A stretch of 55,423 bases of DNA, from NCBI RefSeq assembly GCF_000275825.1, contig NZ_JH719942.1, positions 3,498,298 to 3,553,720 of the forward strand, read 5' to 3'. The position numbers and the translations under genes were made by a program. The DNA is from Saprospira grandis DSM 2844. GTDB lineage: Bacteria; Bacteroidota; Bacteroidia; Chitinophagales; Saprospiraceae. Under the pieces are notes generated by a model. That model saw only the letters and a program-made list of their open reading frames with translations, was not told the origin of the DNA and did not search any database. Position 1 is the first letter of the stretch. Each line of letters begins with the position of its first letter. Of the stretch, positions 1 to 7,074 are shown piece by piece.

Positions 1-1
1 T

Positions 2-73
2 CGTATGATGAGTATAAAAGGAAAGATGTACCTCTGGATACTTGATGATTATTGGACGGAGGTTAAAAAGTAG
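2..73 (+). CDS. C-terminal end of an unidentified protein (partial)
   Basis: The second forward frame is open from the window edge to a TAG at 71-73 and gives 23 residues ending in WTEVKK. The other two forward frames close within the first 45 bases. This may be the tail of a gene that starts outside the window, but the piece is too short to assign a family. It lies just before a repeat island, which fits a gene end. Confidence 0.3.
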   Translation, partial: RMMSIKGKMYLWILDDYWTEVKK

Positions 74-111
74 ATTTAAAGGGTTGGTTTTTCTTCTTTA
101 GCGGTTGGGTG

Positions 112-350
112 GTTTTCTGCCATGGGCTGAAGCCCATGTTTGTAGACTATGCAAACTAGCGGGCTAAAGCCCTTGTTTGCTATAAATGATATGGGCCGAT
201 GGTTTCAACCTTCGGCTCATTTTTATTGCGTTTAGTATGGCCTATTTTGTTGCTGTGGGTTTCAACCTACAGGCCCATATTATACAGGACCCTAGGGCCA
301 AGGCCCTAGGCTAAAGGTAGAGTCACCCCCTCCAAGGAGGGGGCTTTTTG
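112..350. repeat. Cluster of REP-like short palindromes (repeat island 1)
   Basis: This stretch has no gene. It is a string of short dyads: CATGGGCTGAAGCCCATG (121-138), GCGGGCTAAAGCCC (about 159-172), a GGGCCGATGGTT.. hairpin with a following T-rich stretch (about 191-226), GTGGGTTTCAACCTAC (about 255-270), CCTAGGGCCAAGGCCCTAGG (about 290-310), and CCCCCTCC/GGAGGGGG followed by TTTTT (about 325-348). Most share a centre of the CTGAAG, CTAAAG or TTTCAA type. The same motifs recur near 11.5-12.0 kb and 44.7-44.9 kb. They resemble REP sequences moved by RAYT transposases, but no such gene is present here. Confidence 0.7.
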
Positions 351-404
351 TGCTTCGGTTAATGGTTATTTTAGGGAATGTGATTAGCGGCTGGCGGGAA
401 TGCG

Positions 405-611
405 AATCCCCTCGAATGAGGGGATGGCGATTTTTTCGATAGCCTAGGGCCTTGGCCCTAGGGTTCCTATGAAATTTATGGGGGAGACAAAAACAAAATT
501 AAACTACCGAAGAAAAAATAATCCTTGTTCAAAGCGGTAGAGGATTTTAATCCTCTCCGCACTATAGATGTAGAATGGGGGTGTTGCATGGCTGCTGGTT
601 TCAACCTGCAG
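405..611 (+). repeat. 207-bp direct repeat, copy A
   Basis: This stretch matches 44945-45151 almost base for base in the same orientation, with only a few substitutions seen by eye. It contains a CCCCTCGAATGAGGGG dyad, the dyad CCTAGGGCCTTGGCCCTAGG, a spacer beginning GGGTTCCTATGAAATTTATG, a GGATTTTAATCC dyad and a GGTTTCAACC dyad. The first third recurs in diverged form at 11753-11820. A GC-rich mosaic element follows directly in both full copies. No coding potential is evident. Confidence 0.85.
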
Positions 612-620
612 CCACAGCTA

Positions 621-780
621 GCAGGCGGCGAAGCCGCCGCAAAGGAGCGAAGCGACTTGGCCTAGGGGCCTGTAAGGGGGCCGCGCAGCGGCAGACCAAG
701 GGCGAAGCCCGCAGGGCCGAGCAGCCCTGCGAGCCCTGTAAGGGCCCGGCCGCCTTAGGCGGCAGGCCCCCAAAAAAAAA
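621..780 (+). repeat. GC-rich mosaic intergenic element, copy 1 (forward)
   Basis: GC-rich mosaic with the core AGGGCCGAGCAGCCCTGCGA near 713, GGCGGCGAAGCCGCC and GGGCCGCGCAGCGGC modules, and the terminal GGCCCCC plus nine A's. Open frames through it (for example 575-814) are by-products of its composition. The A-tract is the U-tract of the convergent mscS terminator. Confidence 0.85.
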
Positions 781-804
781 GGTCCAAGACAGCAGTCTCG
801 GACC
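772..804 (-). terminator. Intrinsic terminator of the MscS gene
   Basis: Read on the minus strand, GGTCCGAGAC and GTCTTGGACC form a 10-bp stem (one mismatch) with a four-base loop, followed by nine T's. The T-run is the A-tract end of the GC-rich mosaic element, so terminator and element are physically fused. The mscS stop lies 35 bases upstream. Confidence 0.85.
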
Positions 805-838
805 AGATAGTTAGTGTAGTTAGGAACGTCTTATGGCC

Positions 839-1660
839 TTAATCATTTTTGTGGATATGCACATCCATTTGAGGGTAAGGGATATTGAGGCCCTCTTCAT
901 TAAAGCGGTTATAGATCTTCTCGTTCATATCAAAAGTTACGCCCCAGTAATCAGAGGATTTGACCCAAAGGCGAACAGTGAAATTGATCGAGCTATCGGC
1001 TAGTTCGGCTAGGGCGATAAAGGGGGGAGCGGGATCTTGGAGGATGCGCTCATCTTGGGCGATAATATCGTTGAGGACCGCTCTAGTTTTTTGGGTGCTA
1101 TCTCCATATCCTACGCCTACGGTAAGGTCTACACGGCGGAAAGGCTCTGTAGAGAAGTTAGTCATAGAGGCATTAGAGAGGCCACCATTGGGGATGATAA
1201 TTGTCTGGTTGTCAGGTGTTTTGAGGACCGTATTAAAGATTTGGATCTCTTTGACTATGCCAGTAAAGCCTTGTGCTTGGATGAGGTCGCCTACCTTAAA
1301 GGGCTTGATGATAAGGATAATCACGCCACCGGCAAAGTTTTGCAGGGTACCCGATAGGGCCATACCGACGGCTAGGCCGGCTGCACCGAGGATAGCGATA
1401 AAAGAGGTCATTTGGATACCTAGTACATTAAAGATACTGAGGACCAAAAGCACCTTGAGGGTCATATTGGTGAGCGAGACGAGGAAAGGGCGTAAAGAAT
1501 CGTCGATTTTTTGTTTCTCGAGCATTTTGGCCAGCATCTTAGTGGCCTTGCCGATAATCCAGAAGCCTACAAAGGCGATTACTGCGGCGCCAAAAATCTT
1601 TGGGCTATAGGTAATAGCTAGTTCGGTAACTAGTTTGATAATTTCTTCAATACTCATCAT
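839..1660 (-). CDS. mscS: Small-conductance mechanosensitive channel, MscS family
   Basis: A 273-residue inner-membrane channel of the short MscS type, which opens under membrane tension to release solutes after osmotic down-shock. Three hydrophobic segments occupy roughly residues 15-35, 60-80 and 85-110. The third carries the Gly/Ala-rich pore helix typical of the family (AAGLAVGMALSGTLQNFAGG). The beta domain follows (KPFKVGDLI, then IIIPNG), and then the soluble vestibule. Length matches E. coli MscS (286). The chosen ATG begins MMSIEEIIK; the second Met is equally possible. The gene is monocistronic, with its own terminator and a divergent gene upstream. Family assignment is secure; the physiological role is inferred from the family. 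Confidence 0.92.
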   Translation of the reverse strand: MMSIEEIIKLVTELAITYSPKIFGAAVIAFVGFWIIGKATKMLAKMLEKQKIDDSLRPFLVSLTNMTLKVLLVLSIFNVLGIQMTSFIAILGAAGLAVGMALSGTLQNFAGGVIILIIKPFKVGDLIQAQGFTGIVKEIQIFNTVLKTPDNQTIIIPNGGLSNASMTNFSTEPFRRVDLTVGVGYGDSTQKTRAVLNDIIAQDERILQDPAPPFIALAELADSSINFTVRLWVKSSDYWGVTFDMNEKIYNRFNEEGLNIPYPQMDVHIHKND

Positions 1661-1852
1661 AAACTTAAAGGTTAAGGATAAAAGGGTTAATAAATGGTAT
1701 AATTAGTTGCAAGATAAAATAATAAATTGGAGTAACTTTCTCAAAAGGCAAAATAGAGAGGGGCATCTTGGCTGTAGGTCACAAGAAAGCTTAAAAAAAC
1801 TTTTAGACGAGCTTTTTTTGTAAGCCAGAGCTGATTCTCTATTTTAGCCGCA

Positions 1853-1882
1853 TTGCTTACATGTTGAACAGAGCTTACTTTG
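1853..1882 (+). promoter_or_regulatory. Candidate Bacteroidota promoter of P5C dehydrogenase
   Basis: TTG at 1853-1855, a 19-base spacer, then TTACTTTG at 1875-1882, one base off the TAnnTTTG consensus. The predicted transcript start (about 1889) lies some 18 bases before the ATG at 1907. This supports that ATG over the TTG at 1880. Confidence 0.4.
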
Positions 1883-1906
1883 TTCTTATATAAAAACACA
1901 GCTAAT

Positions 1907-3535
1907 ATGGCCAATGCTTTTTTCAAGATTCCGACACCGAAGAATGAGCCGGTAAAAGCCTATCGCAAGGGCAGTCCGGAGCGGGCATCGCTCAAAGCCG
2001 AACTGGCGAGAATGAAAGGAGAGGAATTAGAAATTCCCATGATTATAGGGGGAAAAGAGGTGCGCACCGGCAATTTGGTGAGCATTCATCCTCCGCATGA
2101 GCTTAAACATAGATTGGGTCACTACCATAAGGGCGGGGCCAAAGAGGTAAATATGGCTATTGATGCGGCTTTGGCGGCAAGAGGTAGCTGGGAGAACACG
2201 CCCTGGCAAGAGCGGGCGGCGGTATTTCTTCGTGCGGCAGAATTATTGGCGGGTCCTTATCGGGATCGGATGAATGCGGCCACGATGTTGGCGCAATCGA
2301 AGAACGTTTTTCAGGCGGAGATTGATGCAGCTTGTGAGATGGTAGATTTTTTCCGTTTTAATGCGGCTTATTTGGAGCAGGTATATAGTGATCAGCCCAA
2401 CTCTGCGGCGGGGATTTGGAACCGTTTGGAGCATCGTCCTTTAGAGGGCTTTGTCTTTGCGGTAACGCCCTTTAACTTTACCTCTATTTGTGCCAACTTA
2501 TGTGCGGCCCCTGCCCAGATGGGTAATGTAGTGGTATGGAAGCCATCTGATACGCAGATTTACTCGGCCAAAGTGATTATGGACCTCTTTGTGGAGGCGG
2601 GATTGCCTGCGGGAGTAATCAATATGGTCTTTGCTGATGGTCCTGTAGCGGGAGAGGTTTGCTTTAAGCATCCGGAGCTCTCTGGCTTGCACTTTACGGG
2701 CAGCACCAAGACCTTTCAGTATATGTGGAAGACCATTGGGGAGAACATTCACAACTATCGTTCTTATCCTCGGATTGTTGGGGAGACAGGTGGAAAAGAT
2801 TATATCTTGGCCTATAAGGATGCCAAGGCAGATCAGGTAGCTACGGCCCTTTTGCGTGGTGCATTTGAGTATCAGGGGCAGAAGTGTTCGGCAGCATCGA
2901 GAGCGTATATTCCGCAGAGTTTGTGGCCTGCAGTAGAAGAGAAGCTAGTTGCTGATTTGAAGACTGTAAAAATGGGGACTGTAGAAGACTTCAGTAACTT
3001 TGTCAATGCAGTAATTGATGAGCGGGCCTATGATAAGATCACGGCATATATTGAGCAAGCCAAGAAAGATGAGGGGGCAGAAATCATTGCTGGGGGCAAT
3101 CATTCTAAGGAAGAGGGCTACTTTATTGAGCCTACCGTAATTGTGGTTAAAGATCCTCATTATGTGACGATGAAAGAAGAGCTTTTTGGTCCAGTAATGA
3201 CCATCTTTGTCTATGAAGATGAGGAACTGGATGCAACTATTGAGGCTTTGGATACGGCTTCTCCTTATGCTTTGACGGGGGCTATTTTTGCTACAGACCG
3301 CTTGATAATTAACGAATTGATAGAAAAGCTTCGTCACACAGCGGGCAATTTCTATGTAAATGACAAGCCCACGGGCGCCGTTGTTGGTCAGCAGCCCTTT
3401 GGGGGTGGTCGTGCATCGGGAACCAATGACAAGGCGGGTTCTTACCTCAACTTGTTGCGTTGGGTTTCTCCACGTACGATTAAAGAGACCTTTGTTTCTC
3501 CTACAGACTACCGTTATCCTTTCTTGGAAGAGTAG
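1907..3535 (+). CDS. pruA: L-glutamate gamma-semialdehyde (delta-1-pyrroline-5-carboxylate) dehydrogenase
   Basis: A 542-residue aldehyde dehydrogenase that oxidises glutamate semialdehyde/P5C to glutamate with NAD+, the second step of proline breakdown. The general-base motif GETGGK lies near residue 294 and the nucleophilic Cys in GQKCSAASR near residue 327. The C-terminal GQQPFGGGRASGTNDKAGS is characteristic of P5C dehydrogenases and continues into the WVSPR..K segment. Length agrees with the single-domain P5CDH group; there is no fused proline dehydrogenase. The frame is open from a TTG at 1880, but the ATG at 1907 is a better start because it fits the promoter and begins MANAFFKIPTPKNEPV, a typical family N-terminus. 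No proline dehydrogenase gene lies nearby. Confidence 0.93.
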   Translation: MANAFFKIPTPKNEPVKAYRKGSPERASLKAELARMKGEELEIPMIIGGKEVRTGNLVSIHPPHELKHRLGHYHKGGAKEVNMAIDAALAARGSWENTPWQERAAVFLRAAELLAGPYRDRMNAATMLAQSKNVFQAEIDAACEMVDFFRFNAAYLEQVYSDQPNSAAGIWNRLEHRPLEGFVFAVTPFNFTSICANLCAAPAQMGNVVVWKPSDTQIYSAKVIMDLFVEAGLPAGVINMVFADGPVAGEVCFKHPELSGLHFTGSTKTFQYMWKTIGENIHNYRSYPRIVGETGGKDYILAYKDAKADQVATALLRGAFEYQGQKCSAASRAYIPQSLWPAVEEKLVADLKTVKMGTVEDFSNFVNAVIDERAYDKITAYIEQAKKDEGAEIIAGGNHSKEEGYFIEPTVIVVKDPHYVTMKEELFGPVMTIFVYEDEELDATIEALDTASPYALTGAIFATDRLIINELIEKLRHTAGNFYVNDKPTGAVVGQQPFGGGRASGTNDKAGSYLNLLRWVSPRTIKETFVSPTDYRYPFLEE

Positions 3536-3562
3536 GCTAAAGGCATAGCAAAATAAATTATG

Positions 3563-3595
3563 GCTCACTACAGCGCTTTGTAGTGGGCTTTTTTT
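3563..3595 (+). terminator. Intrinsic terminator after pruA
   Basis: CACTACA and TGTAGTG pair around a short GCGCT loop, extended by GC pairs, and are followed by seven T's. It starts 28 bases after the pruA stop. Confidence 0.75.
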
Positions 3596-3657
3596 GTAGC
3601 TAAAAGGCGCTTTTTATGCTGTCACTTTTAGTGCAAATAATATTTTAAGGGCTTTTT

Positions 3658-3691
3658 TTTGAAGCAAAACAAAACAGCTTCTGTATATTTG
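3658..3691 (+). promoter_or_regulatory. Bacteroidota-type promoter of the RibD/DHFR-like gene
   Basis: TTTG at 3658-3661, a 22-base spacer, and a perfect TAnnTTTG box (TATATTTG) at 3684-3691. Transcription from about 3698 leaves almost no leader for the ATG at 3706 but about 38 bases for the ATG at 3736, which favours the downstream start. Confidence 0.55.
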
Positions 3692-3735
3692 TTTCGCAAA
3701 AATCAATGCTAGCAAAAAAAGGACAAATTAGCTTA

Positions 3736-4266
3736 ATGAAAATCAAACTTTATATTGCTCAATCATTGGATGGTTATATTGCTGGCCCAAATGGAGAGTT
3801 AGACTGGTTGGAGGAAATTCCGAATCCTGAGCAGGAAGACTTTGGATACACTAACTTTTACGACAGCATTGATCTTTTATTGATGGGCCAAAAAACCTAT
3901 GCGGCCATTTGTTCCTTTGGGATAGACTGGCCGTATCAGGGCAAACAAACCTTTGTCTTTAGTCGGACCAAGGCACTTTCTTCTAGCCAGCCTGACTGCC
4001 GACATTTAAATACCCTAGATGCTCCCACTATAGCAAGTTTAAGGCAGCTCAGTAAAAAGGGCATTTGGTTAGTGGGCGGCGGCGCCTTGATTCGGGAGTT
4101 TTTGCGTTTAGGCGCTATTGATGAAATGATCATTTCTATTATTCCTCGTTTATTGGGGGAGGGAATCCCTTTATTTCCGGCTACTTATCCGGCTGTGGAC
4201 TGGCAGATGGAGAAAACAGAAACTTTTGCCAATGGGATCGTCAACTTACACTACACTAAAATATAA
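3736..4266 (+). CDS. Dihydrofolate reductase-like / RibD C-terminal domain protein
   Basis: A 176-residue single-domain protein of the RibD_C family, a dihydrofolate-reductase fold found in the riboflavin pathway reductase and in many stand-alone proteins of unknown substrate. The N-terminus KIKLYIAQSLDGYIAG matches the family start. The segment WLVGGGALIREFL followed by IPRLLGEGIPLFP is the NADPH-binding/C-terminal signature. The frame extends upstream to an ATG at 3706, but homology begins at the Met at 3736 and the promoter position agrees. No riboflavin or folate genes surround it, so the substrate cannot be named. It is monocistronic. Confidence 0.8.
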   Translation: MKIKLYIAQSLDGYIAGPNGELDWLEEIPNPEQEDFGYTNFYDSIDLLLMGQKTYAAICSFGIDWPYQGKQTFVFSRTKALSSSQPDCRHLNTLDAPTIASLRQLSKKGIWLVGGGALIREFLRLGAIDEMIISIIPRLLGEGIPLFPATYPAVDWQMEKTETFANGIVNLHYTKI

Positions 4267-4344
4267 TTGATCACAGAAATATAGGCGCTATGAGGCCTAT
4301 TTTTAATAAGCAACTAATTTTTACTACCTAATTTAACTTTGAGT

Positions 4345-5769
4345 ATGAAACAGCTTTTACCTCTGCTGCTTTTTTGCAGCCTGAGTTTCAGTTTGTGGGC
4401 CAACAACCTACAGATTAGTAATGTAACGCTAAGCAATGACTCCACTTTGACCTTTAGTGTCAGTTGGGAGAATAGCTGGCGATTGAATGGAACACCTCCT
4501 TATAACCATGATGCCGTTTGGCTTTTTGTAAAGAAGCGAGATTGTGCTTCTAGTCAGTGGAGCCATACTGATTTGAGTGTCAATGTGGGGAATCATAGTG
4601 CTGGAAGTCCCTTAGAGGCTTATGTAGATGGCAAGGACAGCAGTTCGGTGGCCAAAGGAATTTTTATTCGACGTAAAGCGGATGGCGTAGGCAACATTAG
4701 CAATGTGAGTGTTTCTTTGCGCATGGTGGGCTTGGTCCCCGGCCAGTTTGATTTCCGTGTATTTGGGATTGAGATGGTGAATATTCCAGAAGGCGCCTTT
4801 TATTTGGGCGATGGGGGCGTTTCGGGCTCTTCTTTTAGAGAAGGTGGGGGGACCGCTCCCTATCAGGTGACCTCTGAGGGAACTCTAGCTTATGGAAATA
4901 CAGCTGGCAAGTTGTATGCTTCTTCTAGAGCACTAACAGCTAGTGTTGCGGCTGATTTCCCGAAGGGCTTTGCAGAGGTATATTGCATGAAGTATGAAAT
5001 TTCTCAGGGGCAGTATGTAGATTTTGTGAACTCTTTGCAGTCGGATCAAGGGAATACTCGTCGAATTACGGGAACGGTAGCTAGCCGTAATAATATTACG
5101 GGCAACTGGCCAGTAATACAGGCGAATACCCCTCATAGAGCAATGGCTAATTTAGGCTGGGCCGATTTTTTGGCTTATTTGGATTGGGCGGCTTTGCGTC
5201 CGATGACCGAATTTGAGTATGAAAAGATTTGTCGTGGCCCAGTTACTCCTGTTGCTGGAGAATATGCTTGGGGAACAGCATTGATTACAGATGCCAATAC
5301 CTTAGTCACTGATGGAACGGCAACAGAAACTGCCTCGAATGCAGTAACTCCAGGTGCTGGCCTTTGTAATTATAATAATAACACGGTTCTAGGTCCTATG
5401 CGTTGTGGTTATGCAGCCAAACCAGGTACGACTCGTCAGCAGGCGGGAGCTAGCTATTATGGCGTAATGGATATGTCGGGTAACTTAATGGAGCAAGTTA
5501 TTCATTCGTATGATGCAGGAGCACTATATCGAGGAGAACTAGGTGATGGAGAAATCTCTACCCCACCCAATGCAGGGCATGCCAACCAACCTACTTGGCC
5601 CAACCAAGATGCTACTTTGGCTGATGGACGAGCAAAGGGCCGCATGACTAGAGGTGGAGGGTATAGCTCTACAATTACCTACTTACGTGTTTCCGATAGA
5701 TACTATGGATACACCTATGCGGATGATGGTCGTCGTTACAATTACTTTGGAGGCCGTGGCGTCCGTTAA
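4345..5769 (+). CDS. Secreted protein with formylglycine-generating-enzyme (SUMF1) fold
   Basis: A 474-residue exported protein. Residues 1-19 are a signal peptide ending in LWA. About residues 20-145 form a beta-rich N-terminal domain. The rest is an FGE/SUMF1-like domain: it starts near VNIPEGAFYLGDGG, has the EVYCMKYEISQGQYVDFVN segment, LRPMTEFEYEKICRG, then GVMDMSGNLMEQV, and ends RGGGYSS...FGGRGVR. This fold is used by sulfatase-activating enzymes but also by many secreted Bacteroidota proteins without that activity. I see no clear match to the catalytic Cys pair, so a binding or structural role is as likely as catalysis. The ATG at 4345 is preferred to the in-frame TTG at 4339. The next gene starts 15 bases after the stop, suggesting one transcript. 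Confidence 0.82.
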   Translation: MKQLLPLLLFCSLSFSLWANNLQISNVTLSNDSTLTFSVSWENSWRLNGTPPYNHDAVWLFVKKRDCASSQWSHTDLSVNVGNHSAGSPLEAYVDGKDSSSVAKGIFIRRKADGVGNISNVSVSLRMVGLVPGQFDFRVFGIEMVNIPEGAFYLGDGGVSGSSFREGGGTAPYQVTSEGTLAYGNTAGKLYASSRALTASVAADFPKGFAEVYCMKYEISQGQYVDFVNSLQSDQGNTRRITGTVASRNNITGNWPVIQANTPHRAMANLGWADFLAYLDWAALRPMTEFEYEKICRGPVTPVAGEYAWGTALITDANTLVTDGTATETASNAVTPGAGLCNYNNNTVLGPMRCGYAAKPGTTRQQAGASYYGVMDMSGNLMEQVIHSYDAGALYRGELGDGEISTPPNAGHANQPTWPNQDATLADGRAKGRMTRGGGYSSTITYLRVSDRYYGYTYADDGRRYNYFGGRGVR

Positions 5770-5783
5770 AAAATTTATTCCTT

Positions 5784-6824
5784 ATGCGATATATTTATCT
5801 CTTTTTATGTTGCTTCCCTTTTGCGCTTTATGGGCAATTTCTTGGGGGCAGCGGCTCTGGGGTAGACAGTTCGGGAATAGGTGGATTTACTTGTAGTAGT
5901 TTTACTAGCTCATCTGTAAATGGAGGTTCTGGGCATGCACAGGCGATGATAGCCGCAGCGGTCAATTGCATTCAGTTTACAGGAGACAGTAGCTCTGGGC
6001 AAAGCCAAGCAATGCTGGCCGCAGCGGTCAATTGTATTCAGTTTACAGGAGACAGCCTTTCTGGGCAATCAAATGCCTTTATGCCTGCCGCAATTAACTG
6101 TCTGCAGTTTTCTGGCGAACGAGCTTCTGGTGCACAGTACGCTTATTTAGACGATGGACTGTCTTGTCCTCAGTTTTTAGCTTCGGCTGCTGGGGGGAGT
6201 GGAACCTACAGCCGTTCTTATGCTGATGACCAAGGAGTTTGTGCGGTAATTACCTTACCCATAGAGGCCTCTCCGCTTTATGCAGAAAAAGAGGACCAAA
6301 AAGGGCGACTGCATTGGCAAACCTTTGCCGAAATTGCTTGTGAGGGTTTTGAAATTCAAAAGAGCCGAGATGGCTTGAATTGGGAAGCTTTAGGTTGGGT
6401 TGCTGGACAAGGCTACAGCCAACAAACGACTTCCTATGAATTTTGGGACGAGCAACTGCAGCCCGGCATTCAATACTACCGCTACAAGCAAGAAGATTTT
6501 GATGGCAGCTTTTACTATTCTAACTTAGTCGCTATAGACTATCAGGAAGGTGCGCTGAATCCAAATGTTTTTACGCTTTATCCTAATCCTAGCCGAACTG
6601 GAACCCAAATTAACATTGATGGCTGGCTAAATGAAGACATGACGATTGAATTGGCCGCCGTAAATGTACTGGGCCAAAAAATCTGGTCCGAAAAGGTGCC
6701 CTTTACTCAAGGACGATACACTTATAATTTACCCGCTGTTTTTGAAGCTGGAAATTATTGGCTGTTGCTTTCTATCCCCGAAAAGGGTTTCCGAAAGGTT
6801 TTGCCTTTTGTGGTGATTCAATAA
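5784..6824 (+). CDS. T9SS-sorted secreted protein with Cys-containing tandem repeats
   Basis: A 346-residue exported protein of unknown function. Signal peptide MRYIYLFLCCFPFALYGQ. About residues 30-140 hold five repeat units, each with one Cys in a C-x-x-F or C-x-Q-F context (TCSSF, NCIQF twice, NCLQF, SCPQF). Units 2-4 are exactly 22 residues, and units 2 and 3 are almost identical in DNA. A beta-sandwich of the kind often seen before sorting signals follows. The C-terminus (FTLYPNPSRTG to the end) is a type A T9SS sorting domain, so surface attachment or release is expected. It lies 14 bases after the FGE-fold gene, so the two probably work together outside the cell. Confidence 0.75.
   Translation: MRYIYLFLCCFPFALYGQFLGGSGSGVDSSGIGGFTCSSFTSSSVNGGSGHAQAMIAAAVNCIQFTGDSSSGQSQAMLAAAVNCIQFTGDSLSGQSNAFMPAAINCLQFSGERASGAQYAYLDDGLSCPQFLASAAGGSGTYSRSYADDQGVCAVITLPIEASPLYAEKEDQKGRLHWQTFAEIACEGFEIQKSRDGLNWEALGWVAGQGYSQQTTSYEFWDEQLQPGIQYYRYKQEDFDGSFYYSNLVAIDYQEGALNPNVFTLYPNPSRTGTQINIDGWLNEDMTIELAAVNVLGQKIWSEKVPFTQGRYTYNLPAVFEAGNYWLLLSIPEKGFRKVLPFVVIQ
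5946..6143 (+). repeat. Three in-frame 66-bp tandem repeats
   Basis: Units at 5946-6011, 6012-6077 and 6078-6143. The first two are nearly identical in DNA, including synonymous positions (for example GCCGCAGCGGTCAATTG in both), which points to recent duplication. The third is diverged. They encode 22-residue units with a central NC(I/L)QF. Confidence 0.85.
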
Positions 6825-6829
6825 TATGT

Positions 6830-6859
6830 AAAAGGCGCCCAATTGGGCGCCTTTTTTTT
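6830..6859 (+). terminator. Intrinsic terminator of the FGE-fold/Cys-repeat operon
   Basis: AAAAGGCGCCCAATTGGGCG and its continuation form a near-perfect GC-rich hairpin (GGCGCCC / GGGCGCC, AATT loop) followed by eight T's, a few bases after the stop codon. Confidence 0.9.
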
Positions 6860-6875
6860 GTCCTTCTGCCTCTAG

Positions 6876-7027
6876 CAGGCCCGAAGGGCCGCAGGCCTAG
6901 CGATGTGAAAGGGTGGCCGAAGGCCAGACCGAGTTTTGAGCGCAGCGAAAAACGAAGGGCCGAGCAGAGAGCGAGCCCTGAAACGTAGCGCCGAGGAGCG
7001 AAGCGAGGCGGAGGCCCCAAAAAAAAG
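6876..7027 (+). repeat. GC-rich mosaic intergenic element, copy 2 (forward)
   Basis: Contains GGTGGCCGAAGGCCAGACCG, the core AGGGCCGAGCAGAGAGCGAG, CGAGGAGCGAAGCGAGGCGG and the terminal GGCCCCAAAAAAAA. The A-tract is the U-tract of the convergent acyl-CoA dehydrogenase terminator. Confidence 0.85.
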
Positions 7028-7049
7028 GGACCCCAAAACTGGCGTCCCT
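7019..7049 (-). terminator. Intrinsic terminator of the acyl-CoA dehydrogenase gene
   Basis: On the minus strand AGGGACGCC pairs with GGGGTCCCT (one mismatch) around AGTTTT and is followed by eight T's contributed by the mosaic element's A-tract. It lies 26 bases beyond the stop codon. Confidence 0.75.
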
Positions 7050-7074
7050 TATCTTAAGTTATTGGCTAAGCGAT

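Noticed and set aside
575-814. 79-codon forward ORF rich in Arg/Gly
   Set aside because: It lies wholly in repeat DNA (207-bp repeat plus mosaic element); similar ORFs appear in every element copy with no codon bias.
2945-3568. 207-codon ORF antisense to pruA
   Set aside because: A shadow of the well-conserved P5C dehydrogenase frame, with no family resemblance.
4334-4341. Perfect TAnnTTTG box (TAACTTTG) just before the FGE-fold gene
   Set aside because: It ends 3 bases before the ATG and lacks a TTG at the right upstream distance, so it is unlikely to be that gene's promoter.
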